A stretch of 64,000 nucleotides of DNA, taken from positions 17,465,754-17,529,753 of the forward strand of contig CAIIXF020000011.1 of NCBI GenBank assembly GCA_903813345.2. The letters run 5' to 3'. Numbering within the stretch: position 1 is the first letter of the stretch; each line of letters begins with the position of its first letter. This document shows, piece by piece, positions 1 through 11,592 of the stretch. The position numbers and the translations under genes are program-made. The notes below the pieces were generated by a model, which did no database searches, was not told where the DNA came from, and was given only the letters and a program-made list of their open reading frames with translations. Origin of the DNA: Owenia fusiformis (taxonomy: Eukaryota; Annelida; Polychaeta; Sabellida; Oweniidae).

Positions 1-963
1 TTTCATATGGACGGTTGAACAATTTTATTTTTCTTCATAAAAAGAACAACAAATGCTGGAACCTTTGAATTAGTAACCTACAGATGGAACTTTCCCAACC
101 ATGGTAACCTGTGTTGAAAATATTGCAGTTGTTGAATCCAAATTTTAAAAAATGAACAAATTGAGAAATTTCATGATGGGATTTTTATATAGAGATACAC
201 ATGAAATCAACATGTTTATCTTGACTCCTTGAAATGGGTAATCAGGAAATCTGGTTGTTGTTGAAATTTATCGAGCCAGCGTGCCCATGTGACATTTTCC
301 GGAGAAGTGTGAGAGAACTGAGAATGTCAGTTATAGAAGATTAAGCCACCAAAAGTGGCAAGTCATTTAATTAAACTGCTTGTGATTTATTTCATTTTGA
401 TGGCGGGGTCTGACATGTGTGATCAGTCTACACAAATCATCCCATCATTCTTGTCTTAGTCCTCAATAAAAATCAGAAATCCTCGCAGACGATGTCACCG
501 ATTTTTTGTCTTATTGCAATAGAATTTGATTGAGTGGTCAAAACTGTTAACATTTTAACATACTTAAAGTTAAGGCTGTTTAAAGTGTTTGGGTTTTGAT
601 TGAAGAGTCTGTGGTTGAAGTGTATTTTGAGGGAAATGTTGGTATTTGTGATTGATATGAAAGGGTAGACCACAGTTTTAATTAAAGTCCAAGCATACCT
701 CAGTCACAAATAATTCAAACAAATCAATTTTCGAAGCAATTTTGCAATTTTGAAATCGCCATTAACAGATGATTGGTGAATTGTGCTTCATGTAATCTAA
801 AATCCATAGAACAAGATATATTGGCCGCAATGATTATACCATATGATCAATCAAATGATATTACAAATATAGCATGAAAGATATATGCTTTTTGTTTGTA
901 CAGAATATCTCGGTTCCTGTTACGTTATAATTTGTAATGACCTTCATTTCCTATACATAAAAC

Positions 964-1147
964 GTTTGATATCAAATTCAAAATGTTCATAATATTTGAT
1001 ATCAACTTCAAAGTGTTCATAAATATGTTTGATATCAAATTCAAAATGTTCATAATGTTTGATATCAAATTCAAAGTGTTCATAATTATGTTTGATTTCA
1101 AATTCAAAATGTTCATAATGTTTGATATCAAATTCAAAGTGTTTATA
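964..1147. repeat. Tandem repeat, ~30-bp unit, six copies
   Basis: Six consecutive copies of a unit reading TTTGATATCAAATTCAAAAT plus GTTCATAA. Alternate copies differ (AAAATGTTC versus AAGTGTTC), so the array is a ~61-bp dimer repeated three times. The unit contains the palindrome TTTGATATCAAA. The open frames across it on both strands only reflect the repetition. Confidence 0.9.
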
Positions 1148-1227
1148 GATTTTATGTCATACTTTTATTGTTTGCAGGTTTTAGATTTAAACCTTATTGT
1201 ACTTATTGGCTATTGTATAAAACTCGA

Positions 1228-1400
1228 TACAGTAAGACCTGTGTACAGTGAACAGCCATGAAGCTACCAGTGTTCACTGTAAGTAGGTGTTCACTACAGA
1301 GAAGCATTAATACAGAAGTTAGTGGAGTATATGCTATGAAGCGCAGTGTTTTCACTAGTCACAAGTGTTCACATAAGGTGTTCACTCAGACAGATTTAAC
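1228..1400 (+). repeat. Dispersed repeat, GTGTTCACT family
   Basis: AT-rich element with repeated GTGTTCACT motifs and the start ACCTGTGTACAGTGAACA. A related copy on the opposite strand lies at about 9600-9712, where the same start reads ACCTGTGTATAGTGAACA on the minus strand followed by a similar ATGAAGC block. It looks like a non-autonomous mobile repeat; its class is unknown. Confidence 0.55.
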
Positions 1401-2512
1401 TGTTTATACTACATTTGAGGTATCCAAGATTGTAGACCTTGACAGCACCAATGACTGAGACCGTTGAGTAGAACATAAGAAATATATTTGTTTTTGTACA
1501 GAAAATGTTTTTATTGATGCAATTTTATGATTTTAACTGATTTTTTGTGTCACTCTTGTACAAATTACTAAAAAATGGCTGAAATCTCATTTATATATTT
1601 TAAGATAGTTTTAGAATTTACATCTGTATATCAGTTGAGTTTATTTTTTTCTTCCTTACAAATTGGAATATGAGAGTCTTACCTTGCATCTTGGTATACT
1701 TAAGATGCAGTGCTTACTGTATCTTGAACTGGAATTAGAAGGTGATCTAAAACAAAAGGAAATTAATTAGATGATGCAATTAATTAAGGCCATTAAAACA
1801 TGCATTTCTACTAGCCATTAATAGTATAAAGTCTCTTTTATTTAGCCTATTGAATAATACCCTGAGAATCAGAGTCTAGTGCATTATTGGAGATGAAGCT
1901 CTCTTTTAAGCAGCAAATCAAATTATTGGAAAGCCTAATTAATAATATTTTGAATGATATGTTAAATAGTTCTTTCTAATAATATTTAAATTGTGAGATT
2001 ACGAAGTTTATTGTAACTCTATATTCGATGTACTTTTGGATTTTATTGACAGACTGAGTTAGTGAACTTGGGGAATCATTCTTTACTGTTTACATAACAC
2101 TTAGTATAATACTCCTTCTGACTCTGATTTCTACTCAAATAATACGGCGCTTTGAAGTCCCAGAATTTTATTTGCAATAGTAGCTCAGCTCTTACACTGC
2201 TTTGTTATCTCATGTATCGATTCTATGTGGGGAACCTGGCACTCGTTATGTTCTTCATCATTATTTGTTTCAGTTAAAAGTCCATGTAGAGATACATTTT
2301 GTGTAATTTTATGATCTGATATCAATGTCAATGAGTTGTATAACATTGTACTGTATCCCCGTTTGTTTTGTCTCAATTGTTGGGTTTGGTTGCAAGGTAT
2401 CGATTTATAGTTTTTCCAGGGTCGCTATGTTTCGTGTTTTATCTTATAGGGGAGATCCATACCTTATAAGGTGTTTTAATAAGAGGTGTTCTTACCATAC
2501 AGGTTTTCTTTT

Positions 2513-2658
2513 GGTGGTGACATATTTTTATTATGTCACAATCACAAATGTTGACATATTGTTATGATTTCCAACTAATTGTGGACAGTATGCAGCAGTT
2601 GCTGTTTGGTGATTGGTGTTCGGCAGTCTGTGTTTGTAACAAAATGGCAGGTGGTGAC
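2513..2658 (+). mobile_element. GTCACCACC-family non-autonomous element
   Basis: Bounded by GGTGGTGAC at both ends, with the family core (CTCCAAC..TTGTGGAC, a run of TTGGTG/GGCGTTCGGC-like words, TGTAACAAA-ATGGCAGGTGGTGAC). At least nine relatives lie in the window on both strands, mostly in introns. A more decayed copy is at about 3572-3700. Confidence 0.6.
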
Positions 2659-3955
2659 AATGCACATGTTTATGCCTTGTTATCTTGAATAAAACTTCAA
2701 TAGAATGAAAAAACTTTAGTTCAACATTCAATATTTATTTCTCTGGGGCAGTGGCTGATAAAACTTAAATAATTAAACTCTGTTTCTTTGCATGGTCATA
2801 ATGATAAGGTCAAAATGAGTTGGTCAATCAATAAATCAACACAAATCCACATTTAATATTGTTTCCTAGATTATTATATCCATTAAAAATGTACAACAAA
2901 AGATAGTAAAAATGTGTAAATACTCTATTTCTGAATCTATCACTCTATCATTGGTAGATGTGATCAATTGTTTACAAGTTATGTTACTCAACAGTTATAT
3001 TTCCAAATATACATGTACTATCTAGTAAAGAACATATGTGATGTTGAGATTTTATGAATTTTTACAATAATTATTTATTTCAATAAAAAATATTCACAGA
3101 ATAATGCTTCATGTTTTTATCCCATTGTTTATTTGATTATGTTTTCTAGAACATTATATTTGATATTTTGTATGATGCTCTTGGCACAAATATCTGGAAC
3201 CTCTTTAGCATTGGCACATACCTTGTAAAATTGTCTTTGTATTTACATTTTATATTGTCATTGTAATGCTGCTCAACCTGAAATAAAAAATTTAAAAAAG
3301 TCGTATAGTAAGTTTTGGAAAACAAAACCATAAATAACTGTTTGTCTCAGAAAAAATGTAATATCTTACTAATCATATTTTATTTTGTGAATCCAAGATG
3401 GTGTTCATAAATTATAAATGACCAATTGTGTTTTGTGAATCCAACATTCGTTTTTTTATTTTGTGATATCATGCTGGCATCCATACAATATGAATAATAG
3501 TGCCATAAAGTATAGAATTTTTTGTTGTTACGATTTCTGAATGCTGTTCATAAAATATAAACAAATTATTATGTCAGCACCAGAAAGTGGCGACATATTG
3601 TGATATCCAGCATTTTTTTCCCATGTGTTGGTGTCATAGTCAGTGCGGGCGTTCAACTTCTGAAAATTTTTAAATATTCTTTTTCTAATTGCAACCATGT
3701 GATGAGTCAATTTGTTGCTGTCTAATTTTATTTTGTGATTCCTGATTGGTATCCATAAAGTTTAAACATGTTTTATTTTGAGAGAGCATCAATGCTCCAC
3801 AACCGAAGATTGCCTAGTGAAATTATGATGGTACCAGGTTAGGGTTAGAGTTATGTTTAAGGTGAGGGTAGTGATAGGGTGACAGGGGTTAGGATGATCT
3901 TCGGCCATCTTTTATTGCAGTCCAAAAAATTACCTATTTTATTTCGTGATTGCAG

Positions 3956-4069
3956 GATGGTGTCCATGAGGCAGAAGACACTACTCCTGTATATACTGAT
4001 GACCAACTGAAGATGATGCAGAGTCAAGATCTGAAATATGTCAATCACAAACGCCAGATTGAAATGAAG
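3956..4069 (+). CDS. UTP11: UTP11 exon (first in window)
   Basis: 38 codons starting DGVHEAEDTT and ending HKRQIEMK. Acceptor TTGCAG, donor GTGAGA, phase 0 at both ends. This is the block before the KIE(K/R)LKS helix of the family. A LINE fragment begins within about 20 bp of its donor. Confidence 0.9.
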
Positions 4070-7000
4070 GTGAGAAAAGATATATATCAACTGCTCTTTC
4101 CCAATGTTTATATACCACAATGTATAATTCAATGTATTTACCTGCTTTATTAAATGGCTGCCCTATATTTTTACTTAATGCCTCTATGCAAGATAAGTTC
4201 AAATCCATGCAATATAATATGGCAAGATCTGTACTACAATTGACCTGCCGTCCTGCTAGGGAAGCTATTCTAGGTGACTTAGGTTGGAGAAACATAACCG
4301 AAGTTATTGAAAAACGTCAAATTGACTATTTTATCTATCTGAAAAGTAGGTTAAAGCCAGGTTCTCTACATCAACGTATTTTTAACACAATGTATGAGAA
4401 GTTTTCCATTTCACATAATGACAAATGTTCATGGCCTTATTTTTCAAATATCAATAACATTTTGATCAAACATGGGTTAGACAGAGCCATTCATGTTGAT
4501 GACACGGACTGGTATCAGGGATATCTTAAAATATCGAATGAAAGAAGCAAAAGCAGTTTTCTAGACACCATTGCAGACAAATCCTCTCTTGTTCTGTACA
4601 GCTCCTTAAAAACAAATTGTTTTCAAGAAAACTACCTTAAGACTGATTTTGACTTTTATGGTCAGAAACTGAAATTCAAGGCAAGATCAGGGTGTTTTGG
4701 TCTGAATACTGACAAGGAGCGGTGGGGCCAAGGTAATGGGTTATGCAATTTATGTGATACGAATGTCAAGGACTCTATCCAGCATCGTATGTTTGTATGT
4801 CCTCATTTTAACAATGAAAGAACTAACTTCTTTCTGAACGTGATAAACTCCTGTAATGAACAACTGTCATCTAGCCTTATTTCTGCTAATATTCCAATTA
4901 AAATATGCTTGACCATGGGTGATAAAGCTTTCATTGACTGGGGAAATGAACAAGGTCATATTTTAGATCAATGTGTAAAGAAATATCTGAAAGCAATTTA
5001 TATTCCCTATAATAAGGATTGATGTATTTTAGTGACATTATGTATTTTAATTTTGACTGTAATTGTATGCATGTTTGTATGTGGATGCACCACATTTTCA
5101 ATGTGTGTGCCACTGTTTTAAAAGTGATTCCAATAAATAAATAAAAAAAAAAATAAAAAATAAAAAAAAATATTAAGACAGCAGGCCTGTTGTCATTTTT
5201 TCCTAGGGAGGGTCAGTTTTCAAAAAAAATCAGGGGAGTTCACATTTGACAACTTTAGCCCAAAAATTATTTGAAAAGTGCTCAGAATGGTGAAATATAC
5301 TGCATGATTTTGAAAGAATTTTTGGCCAATCAAACCCCCTGAGATGCGCAGGCCCGTAGCCAGGATTTGCCCAGGGGGGTTCAGTTTTCAAAAATTTCCT
5401 GGGGGGTTCACATTTGACAATTTTGGCCCAAATATGGCTAAAATCACTTAAAAAGTGCTCAAAATGGTAAAAAACTGCAACCAAAAATTTTGGCCAGGGA
5501 GGGGTTCGCCTGAACCCTTAGAACCCCCGATGCGTATCAACTACTGTTTCATATTTGTTTGCGTGTACATAGATGGAGAATGTTGCAAAATGCTTACCCA
5601 AACTGCGAAGACACTGTACAGGTTATGTTATGTTATAAATAAATGTGTAATTTTGCAATATAGAATAGGGGATAGATTTCGCTTTGTTTTAAAGGGTGAC
5701 GCATATCGTTTAGCAAATCGAACGCTCGTTTCTGGTGTTGCTCACCGTTTAGTATAAAAGGCCCGATCCCGGAATAATACTCAAGGGTTCACAGGTTCGA
5801 GGTCGTTGTGTCAACACCTCTAACTGTTATATAGCATAAGTATATTATAGATCGTCACACATTTATAAAAGGGTGACTTTTATTTTGACAAATCAATTCC
5901 ACATTTATGGGTGAAATTTCAGGATCTTCTATTTGTGTATAATAATAAAAATTGGCATCTTTTCCCCATAACGTAATAGCACACAGCTTGGCATATGAAA
6001 ATCCTACAAATGAAACAAAGCAGTTCTAATACAAGGATTTATATTGGCTGTTGTACATGTATTCTTTGAACGCAATCACTCTTTGGATAACGTTTTCAAA
6101 ATCATTATAAACGGATTACTTTATCTCAAAGACAATTTCAATAAACTGGATTTTACAGAACTCCCCTTATTTCTTAAAAATGGACTGATCCAGTTGATTC
6201 GCCTGGAGCCGCCATATTGTTTTTGTACGGGATGCTAATCGGAACCCTTTAAAGGGAATATATTCTCCATCCATTCTGGTTCATATTTCCATCTCAAGTA
6301 TTGTAGATTAACAGTAAATCAGTACAGCCAATTTATTTCCTGAACAGATTTCTTATTTTTCACAATGTGTTGGACTGAGATATACTGAGAGTGCTTTTCA
6401 ATATTTCATTTTTTACACCTCCTCTAATCCCAGCTGTATTAGTGAGAGAGAGTATAATTAATATACAACTCTATTGGCTAACCTCTTGAACATAAATGCC
6501 CCAATTAAATATCTTTATAATGAAATTGGCTAAAACAATTGGCTAGGAGCAATTAACAGATTTTATGTGTGGCCTAAATGCTTTCAATGCAATTTCCCCC
6601 GACTACCTCCGGGCCATTTCCCACCTCAAGCCAAAGCATAGCGGCCATTTTATTTTAAATTAGTGTCAATAAAGGGCTATTTTGTAGCACCTAATTTGCA
6701 TATTAGTGAGGCCGTCGGTTTATTTTACTGATCCACTGACGATAATATTCACTCATTTATAGTCTCTGCTCCATTACCTTACCCGACCATTAAACCCGAA
6801 ATCCTCATTTTAGATACTCCCTAGGCACAGACTCGGGGAGGTTTTACGATCTTTAATATTTCTTATAATTGTTTTTCAGCGATAAATCAGCGTAGTTTTG
6901 TAATGTTCAAGATGTCTCAGAATCATCTCAAATCCCTGTTTTGTCATTAATCATTCGAGGTGTTTCTCGTGCCATTGTTTTCTTCATGAAACTCTCGGGA

Positions 7001-10000
7001 ATAGTCCAGGAATATTCATTTTAAAGTGTTACTGTGGACTATTTTTTATGTGGAATTATGAATCAAGTGACAGGTTATAAGTGTGCTTTGTATTTGATAT
7101 TCAAATAGTTTGTGTGATACGAAGGACTTTTTGTCCCTCGATAGATCTTTATTGGAAGCTTTGTCTCCTGATATTGTGATTATATTTGGGGTTGTTTCTC
7201 CCGTGATAAAATATGATTACCATCAATAAATCACATAACTGTAATGTCAGGATGCACCAATCAATGTGATTGTTTACTTTTTGCAATTGATGTTTACTTT
7301 TTTGTTTCATAGTTGAGAAAATGAGTGATTTGATGTAGTTTTATGAGTAATTATCACGTCACCACCAAAAGTGGTGACATATTGTTGTTATATAATAGCT
7401 ATAGTCTCCATCATTTTTTTGTGGACCAATCAGTGTTTGGCGGTCAGCGTTCAGCTTCTGTAACAAATGGCAGGTGGTAGCATTTGTACTTCTTGTGTTA
7501 AGTTTAATAAATGAGAAAATCAGTGATCTGAGGTAATTCGGTGACTAATTTTCCTCATATTATGTAATGTGTATAGTGATAACCAACTTGGTGTAATTTA
7601 GTTTTTATCAATGAGTTGAAATAATATATGTATGACATGTATGAGAATATACAAAGCAATCGAGTGCTGATATTGAGTGCATTGAGTTAATGAAAAGGCT
7701 GTTAAAAGGAACCATGTAATACAAGATATTTCTCATGTTTTTCAATGAAACAGGCCTTCATTTCTTTGTATGTAATTAAAGGGGCTTAGTCTTGAATTCT
7801 GATCCTGAAGTGCACCAAATGACAAAAAAACTTGCACACCTTCCTTTTTGTGAAAATTACAGTTTGAAAAAAATTGGTGTAACCTTCAAAATAGGTAAAG
7901 TTGCACGCATATGATTTCTTCTCTGGTGAATTTGGATTCAGAAATGTGACATGTACATTTCAAATATCAAGTAAAACCTGTGTATTCAAATGTATATTGA
8001 TGTGAACATTGTAATAGCCCTTAACTTTTTTTATGGTGTTTGGCAGTTGGCATTTACTGGTTGGTGGTTGGCGTTCAATGTCCAACAAATGGCAGGTAGT
8101 GAAATTTTGCATGTTAATGGCATGTTCATCCATTGATTACCATGTTATATTTTATGTCGGGAATGCCTGGTAATCAGAACACTTGGCATTTAGACTAGGC
8201 AGGTTTTGTTGTACATACATTTTTATATTTTTCAGAAAATTGAGAAGTTGAAATCAAGTTTACACTTGTTGGATGCTGAGGACAAACCCAAAAATACACA
8301 CATAGTTTTTGTAGATACTAAAAAAGAAGGTAATTATATATAAGTTTAGTGTCATAATTATTTCTTTATTAATAAAAAGTAGACACCTTTTAATGCAGAG
8401 GTTAGTATGTAAGTAAAAGTATTAGATCCCAACTTTACAATACATCTTAGTTAAAATGTGATAAATATGATAGCTGGTCAAAAGTGTGACATATATAAGG
8501 GGTAATTTCTTGTCAGAACAATGACACACTGTCAACATTGTGATGTCTTGTTACACTATAGTATGACACATTGTCAAAGATATATCAATGTCAAAGACAT
8601 CAGAACCAGATATGGAACTGCTTATAACATGAATGTATTCAATTGACACGGACATAAGATTAAACATATTTATTTTCCAGCAAAGAACTTTGATCCAGCA
8701 AAATACTTAGACACCCATCCCGATCTGTTAGAGCATACATTTAACAGGCCAAGGATGGAAACACTGAGGGGTCAGACAATAAAGGGAGAGCTTGATGAGG
8801 AGACTATAGAAGTAAGTTGTTTCATATTTTCATCTGCTTTAACTGCAGGCCTGTTTAAGTATGATTATACGCACCTTGCATTTACAATTTTTACGGGTTT
8901 TTATGTCACCAGTAGAAGTGGTGACATATTGTTATAGGCTCAAACTTTTTGTTGACAGTGTTCTGCAGTTGGTGTTTTGTTGGCGGTTTGTGTTTGACAC
9001 TCAGTGTCTGTACCAAATGGCAGGTGGTGATATTTTGCATGTTTAATGCCTTGTTGAAAATATGCAAAAGGCGTTTTTACATGGAATTACAGTTTATATG
9101 CAGAACATTTACAATGTGTACAGTGTATTTACAATATCTACAGGGTAATTTCTTTATGTACAGGGCATTTACATGCGTTTACAATATGTACAAGGAATTT
9201 AAAAAATGTACAAGGCATCTGCAATATCTATGGGGCACTTACAATATGAACAGTATACTAACAATGTGTACGGTGCAATTACAATTTTTACATTGAATTA
9301 ACTATATACATTTTTGATAGGGCATTTACATCGGATTCATCAACAACGTCAGACTCCTGTCTCTATTATTGTTCATTATTGTACTTTTATGGAATTATCT
9401 TCGTATTTGTAGAAAATCAAGTCTGATAGAAGAAAACAGTACACTGAGTTGACGAGGAGGATAGAAAGAGAGAAACAACTTAGCATTATTGCACAGAAAA
9501 TGGAAATGAAACGGCACCTGACAGTAAGTGGCCAATGTTTTCAACCTTGTACGCTACACATATGATACATAGTAGTACAGGGAACACATCTTTTCAGCAC
9601 ACTTCGCAACCATCTTTATAAGATTACCTCACTGTAGTGAACACCTACCTATGCTGAACACATTTTTGTGGCTTCATAGGTGTTCACTATACACAGGTTT
9701 TAATGTACTACATAACACTTTTTACAATGGCACTAGAATTGCAGAAGTTTTGAATAAGGTTGAGAATGGACTAATTTAATTTAATTCCAACAATTTTTAT
9801 TGATATTTTAAACTCAAACATATCATTTATGTTACACAATGAATACATTTACATGTATGGGAATATAGAATGGAGATTTCGCACCTCATCGTATCTCAAA
9901 TCCGTGATGATCCATAATTGATTAATAAAATTGATATTGATACACAATTAATTTCTGCAGTACATACACTATATTTCACAGTTTCTTGATAGAGAGATCA

Positions 10001-10156
10001 TATGAAACCATATTAGACACGTCCTTATTGAAAGCACATTGCAGAATCAAATCTCTATGTTACTTTCAGGGTAAACAGTCGAGAAAAAAGAAAGTCGCAG
10101 ATGAAACAAAAGAGAGTGCTGCCATCTATAAGTGGATGCCACAGAGACAGCGGTGA
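3956..10156 (+). CDS. UTP11: UTP11, U3 snoRNA-associated protein 11 (3' five exons; 5' end outside window)
   Basis: Five exons, 3956-4069, 8236-8329, 8681-8811, 9413-9523 and 10070-10156, join in frame into 178 codons plus TGA. Phases run 0, 1, 0, 0, and all introns are GT-AG. The product matches the C-terminal 70% of UTP11, a nucleolar component of the small-subunit processome needed for 18S rRNA processing. Landmarks in order: DGVH..., QLKMMQSQDLKYV, KIEKLKSSLHLLD, HIVFVDTKKE, FNRPRMETL, the basic segment RRIEREKQLSIIAQKME, and a lysine-rich tail ending IYKWMPQRQR. The family is about 250 aa, so ~75 N-terminal residues are missing; they should lie left of the window. AATAAA at 10730-10735 is the likely poly(A) signal. 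The family match rests on recalled sequence similarity, not a search. Confidence 0.93.
4084..5175 (+). mobile_element. 5'-truncated non-LTR retrotransposon (LINE) 3' end
   Basis: An uninterrupted frame runs from the start of this UTP11 intron to the stop at 5020-5022. It is followed by a short 3'UTR and an A-rich tail of AATAAA/TAAA repeats (about 5132-5172), the usual end of a LINE inserted by target-primed reverse transcription. The polymerase domain is absent. The 5' junction cannot be placed exactly but is within ~20 bp of the splice donor at 4070. Confidence 0.8.
4120..5022 (+). pseudogene. LINE ORF2 C-terminal fragment (Zn-knuckle end)
   Basis: About 300 aa with the layout seen after the reverse transcriptase domain of CR1/L2/jockey-like ORF2 proteins. 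First comes a MYNSMYLPALLNG helix, then a long alpha-helical connector. Next is an Arg/Gly block (KARSGCFGLNTDKERWG), and then the zinc-binding pattern C-x2-C-x9-H-x4-C (CNLCDTNVKDSIQHRMFVC). There is no RT or endonuclease domain, so it is a dead fragment although the frame is still open, which suggests a fairly recent insertion. The clade is not certain. Confidence 0.8.
5181..5537 (+). mobile_element. GGCCCGTAGCCAGG-family repeat, two tandem copies
   Basis: Two diverged copies (about 5181-5350 and 5351-5537) share the CAGTTTTCAAAAA, GGGGAGTTCACATTTGACAA and AAAAAGTGCTCAAAATGG blocks. Relatives lie at 21582-21745 and 56089-56286, in either orientation. This is a high-copy family of marine invertebrate genomes and is probably a MITE. 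Confidence 0.7.
5538..7350. other. UTP11 intron sequence, no gene seen
   Basis: AT-rich intronic DNA between the LINE fragment and the next family element. Short open frames at 5455-5757 and 6044-6238 have no recognisable domain, no exon-like borders and no similarity I can name. Confidence 0.6.
7358..7480 (+). mobile_element. GTCACCACC-family element
   Basis: A well-preserved family member: GTCACCACCAAAAGTGGTGAC hairpin at the left end, a GTCTCC/TTTGTGGAC core, and AACAAATGGCAGGTGGT near the right end. A partial copy follows at about 8030-8117. Confidence 0.65.
8236..8329 (+). CDS. UTP11: UTP11 exon (second in window)
   Basis: 31 codons plus one base, KIEKLKSSLH ... VDTKKE. Acceptor TTTTTCAG, donor GTAATT. 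The HIVFVDTKKE segment corresponds to HVFFFDTKKE in the human protein. Confidence 0.92.
8681..8811 (+). CDS. UTP11: UTP11 exon (third in window)
   Basis: Starts in phase 1 (G from the previous exon) with AKNFDPAKYL, contains the family signature FNRPRMETL, and ends ELDEETIE. Acceptor TTTTCCAG, donor GTAAGT. Confidence 0.92.
8905..9031 (+). mobile_element. GTCACCACC-family element
   Basis: Starts GTCACCAGTAGAAGTGGTGAC and ends AAATGGCAGGTGGTGA. It sits about 95 bp downstream of the donor of the third UTP11 exon. The open frames across it are incidental. Confidence 0.65.
9060..9300. repeat. Degenerate tandem repeat, ~20-24-bp unit
   Basis: About ten diverged copies of a unit like GGCATTTACAATATGTACA, in a UTP11 intron. 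Copy boundaries are too decayed to define exactly. Confidence 0.6.
9413..9523 (+). CDS. UTP11: UTP11 exon (fourth in window)
   Basis: 37 codons, KIKSDRRKQY ... MEMKRHLT, highly basic. Acceptor TATTTGTAG, donor GTAAGT, phase 0 both ends. Confidence 0.92.
10070..10156 (+). CDS. UTP11: UTP11 last coding exon
   Basis: 28 codons plus TGA: a lysine/arginine-rich stretch, then SAAIYKWMPQRQR, matching the family's ...PAIYKF..QRRKR end. Acceptor TTTCAG. Confidence 0.92.
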   Translation, partial: GKQSRKKKVADETKESAAIYKWMPQRQR

Positions 10157-10729
10157 TGTGACAGCTTTGTATTATGATGTCATAAATAATGATGATGTCA
10201 TGAATACCTGTGATGTCATGCATGAATGGGAGGATAGCTTCAGTGCAGTAGTGTGACGGTTGATGAATCTTGGAAACTCATTATTCAGATTTATCAATGT
10301 ATTCAGTGATTGTGTGCTCTGCATTGAAAAATATTACTAATACTACTACAGATAATAATGAGACATGAGGAGAATGAATCACAGGATTATATTATTTAAA
10401 ATGTTCCGTGTCATATGATGTCATATGATGACTTGGGACTGTTTCTAAAAAAATCATTAATTACAATTTGTCAAATTAAGTTTTATAACATCGCCATAGT
10501 AACATTGTAAAAGAGAATTGAGGGTTTGAAGATGATGGTGATAAAGTATAGTTTTTGAAAGCATGCTCCTGGGAAATTTTGTCACACTAAAGTCAAAACC
10601 TAGTAGATTATATAATCAATGTTTATATTGCGTAATCATGTAATAGAAATTCTATTACCCAGTTTTTAAGTAAAATATCTGGTACCAAATTTTATTTTAT
10701 GGTAATTTGAAAACTGTAGTACTGTATGA

Positions 10730-10735
10730 AATAAA
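10730..10735 (+). terminator. UTP11: Candidate poly(A) signal of UTP11
   Basis: AATAAA, 574 bp after the UTP11 stop and the first clear hexamer found in the 3' flank. The distance is ordinary for an animal 3'UTR; the cleavage site is not visible. Confidence 0.45.
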
Positions 10736-11220
10736 TCAATTTATATCAATTTAAATACAAAATATAGTTTCATTTGCATTTTGTCATGAATGAGTGATAG
10801 TGACATTTGTATGCATATATTGTAGGTTAAAACTGGTACCATGAGACTTGAGTATATAAATTGTAATCGACTCCAGTAACTTAAATAATATATTACAGTG
10901 AATATCGGATGCCCTTAATGTTTTAGATGACTCTACCCTAAAGAACTTAATGCAGTTAAAATCATTTTTAGCTATTTTGGAAAATTCTAAATAAGTGCCA
11001 CCTTCAGATTGATGTTAGTTATAATTTGGGTACACTAAAATGCCGATTTGAAAATAAATATTGGTTCAGATATGAGCGTTTTCACAAAATAAAAAAATGG
11101 TTTAGATAATCTAATTCATGCAAATGTCCAATATCCAGCATATACATGAATTCTCTCTTTCTGATGATTGATAACAAAATATAAAGGTAGCAGTTTTCGT
11201 TGATATTATTCAAAGATATA

Positions 11221-11255
11221 CAATACAATACAATACAATACAATACAATACAATA
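11221..11255. repeat. (CAATA)7 microsatellite
   Basis: Seven perfect copies of the pentamer CAATA. Confidence 0.95.
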
Positions 11256-11511
11256 AATTAGTTTCATTATTATCATATCAAGTACTCATTTTGTACAACA
11301 GAGAATTCATTTCAGATAACCAAATTTTCAGTTTATTAAATCAGGCATTCAACATTTGTGAACAAATACTTAAAATCACTTAATACTTAGATACCGGTAC
11401 TTAAAATACACAAATCAGTAAATATTTGTATTATTTCTATATTGTCAAAAAAAGAAGCATTTTTACGTTCGCTTTCTACCTATCTTTTGAATCTGTGGCC
11501 AACAGTAATTG

Positions 11512-11592
11512 GAGAATTTCTCATTCACAATTATTGGAAAGACCACGATATCAGAGTATTGCCGTGGTCTTTGATCTCTTTCCAATAACTAA
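11512..11592. mobile_element. Short hairpin element
   Basis: The left arm TTATTGGAAAGACCACG is the complement of the right arm CGTGGTCTTT...CCAATAA, which carries a 9-bp internal repeat (GATCTCTTT). Loop ~15 bp. It is probably a small fold-back MITE; no target duplication was seen. Confidence 0.5.

Larger units (their letters stand above)
1..3955. other. Non-coding stretch left of the first recognised UTP11 exon
   Basis: No exon was recognised on either strand. It is probably a UTP11 intron plus whatever lies further upstream. I looked for the missing UTP11 N-terminus, including its conserved Asn-Pro-Asp-Glu-Phe block, and did not find it. The stretch contains a ~30-bp tandem repeat (964-1147), a GTGTTCAC-type dispersed repeat (1228-1400), a GTGGTGAC-family element (2513-2658, with a decayed relative near 3572-3700), and decayed copies of an intron-exon boundary (3370-3770). 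The rest is AT-rich sequence without visible structure. Confidence 0.6.

Noticed and set aside
1-3955. Missing 5' exons of UTP11
   Set aside because: Searched on the + strand for the basic N-terminus and the NPDEF block; nothing convincing, so they are assumed to lie left of the window.
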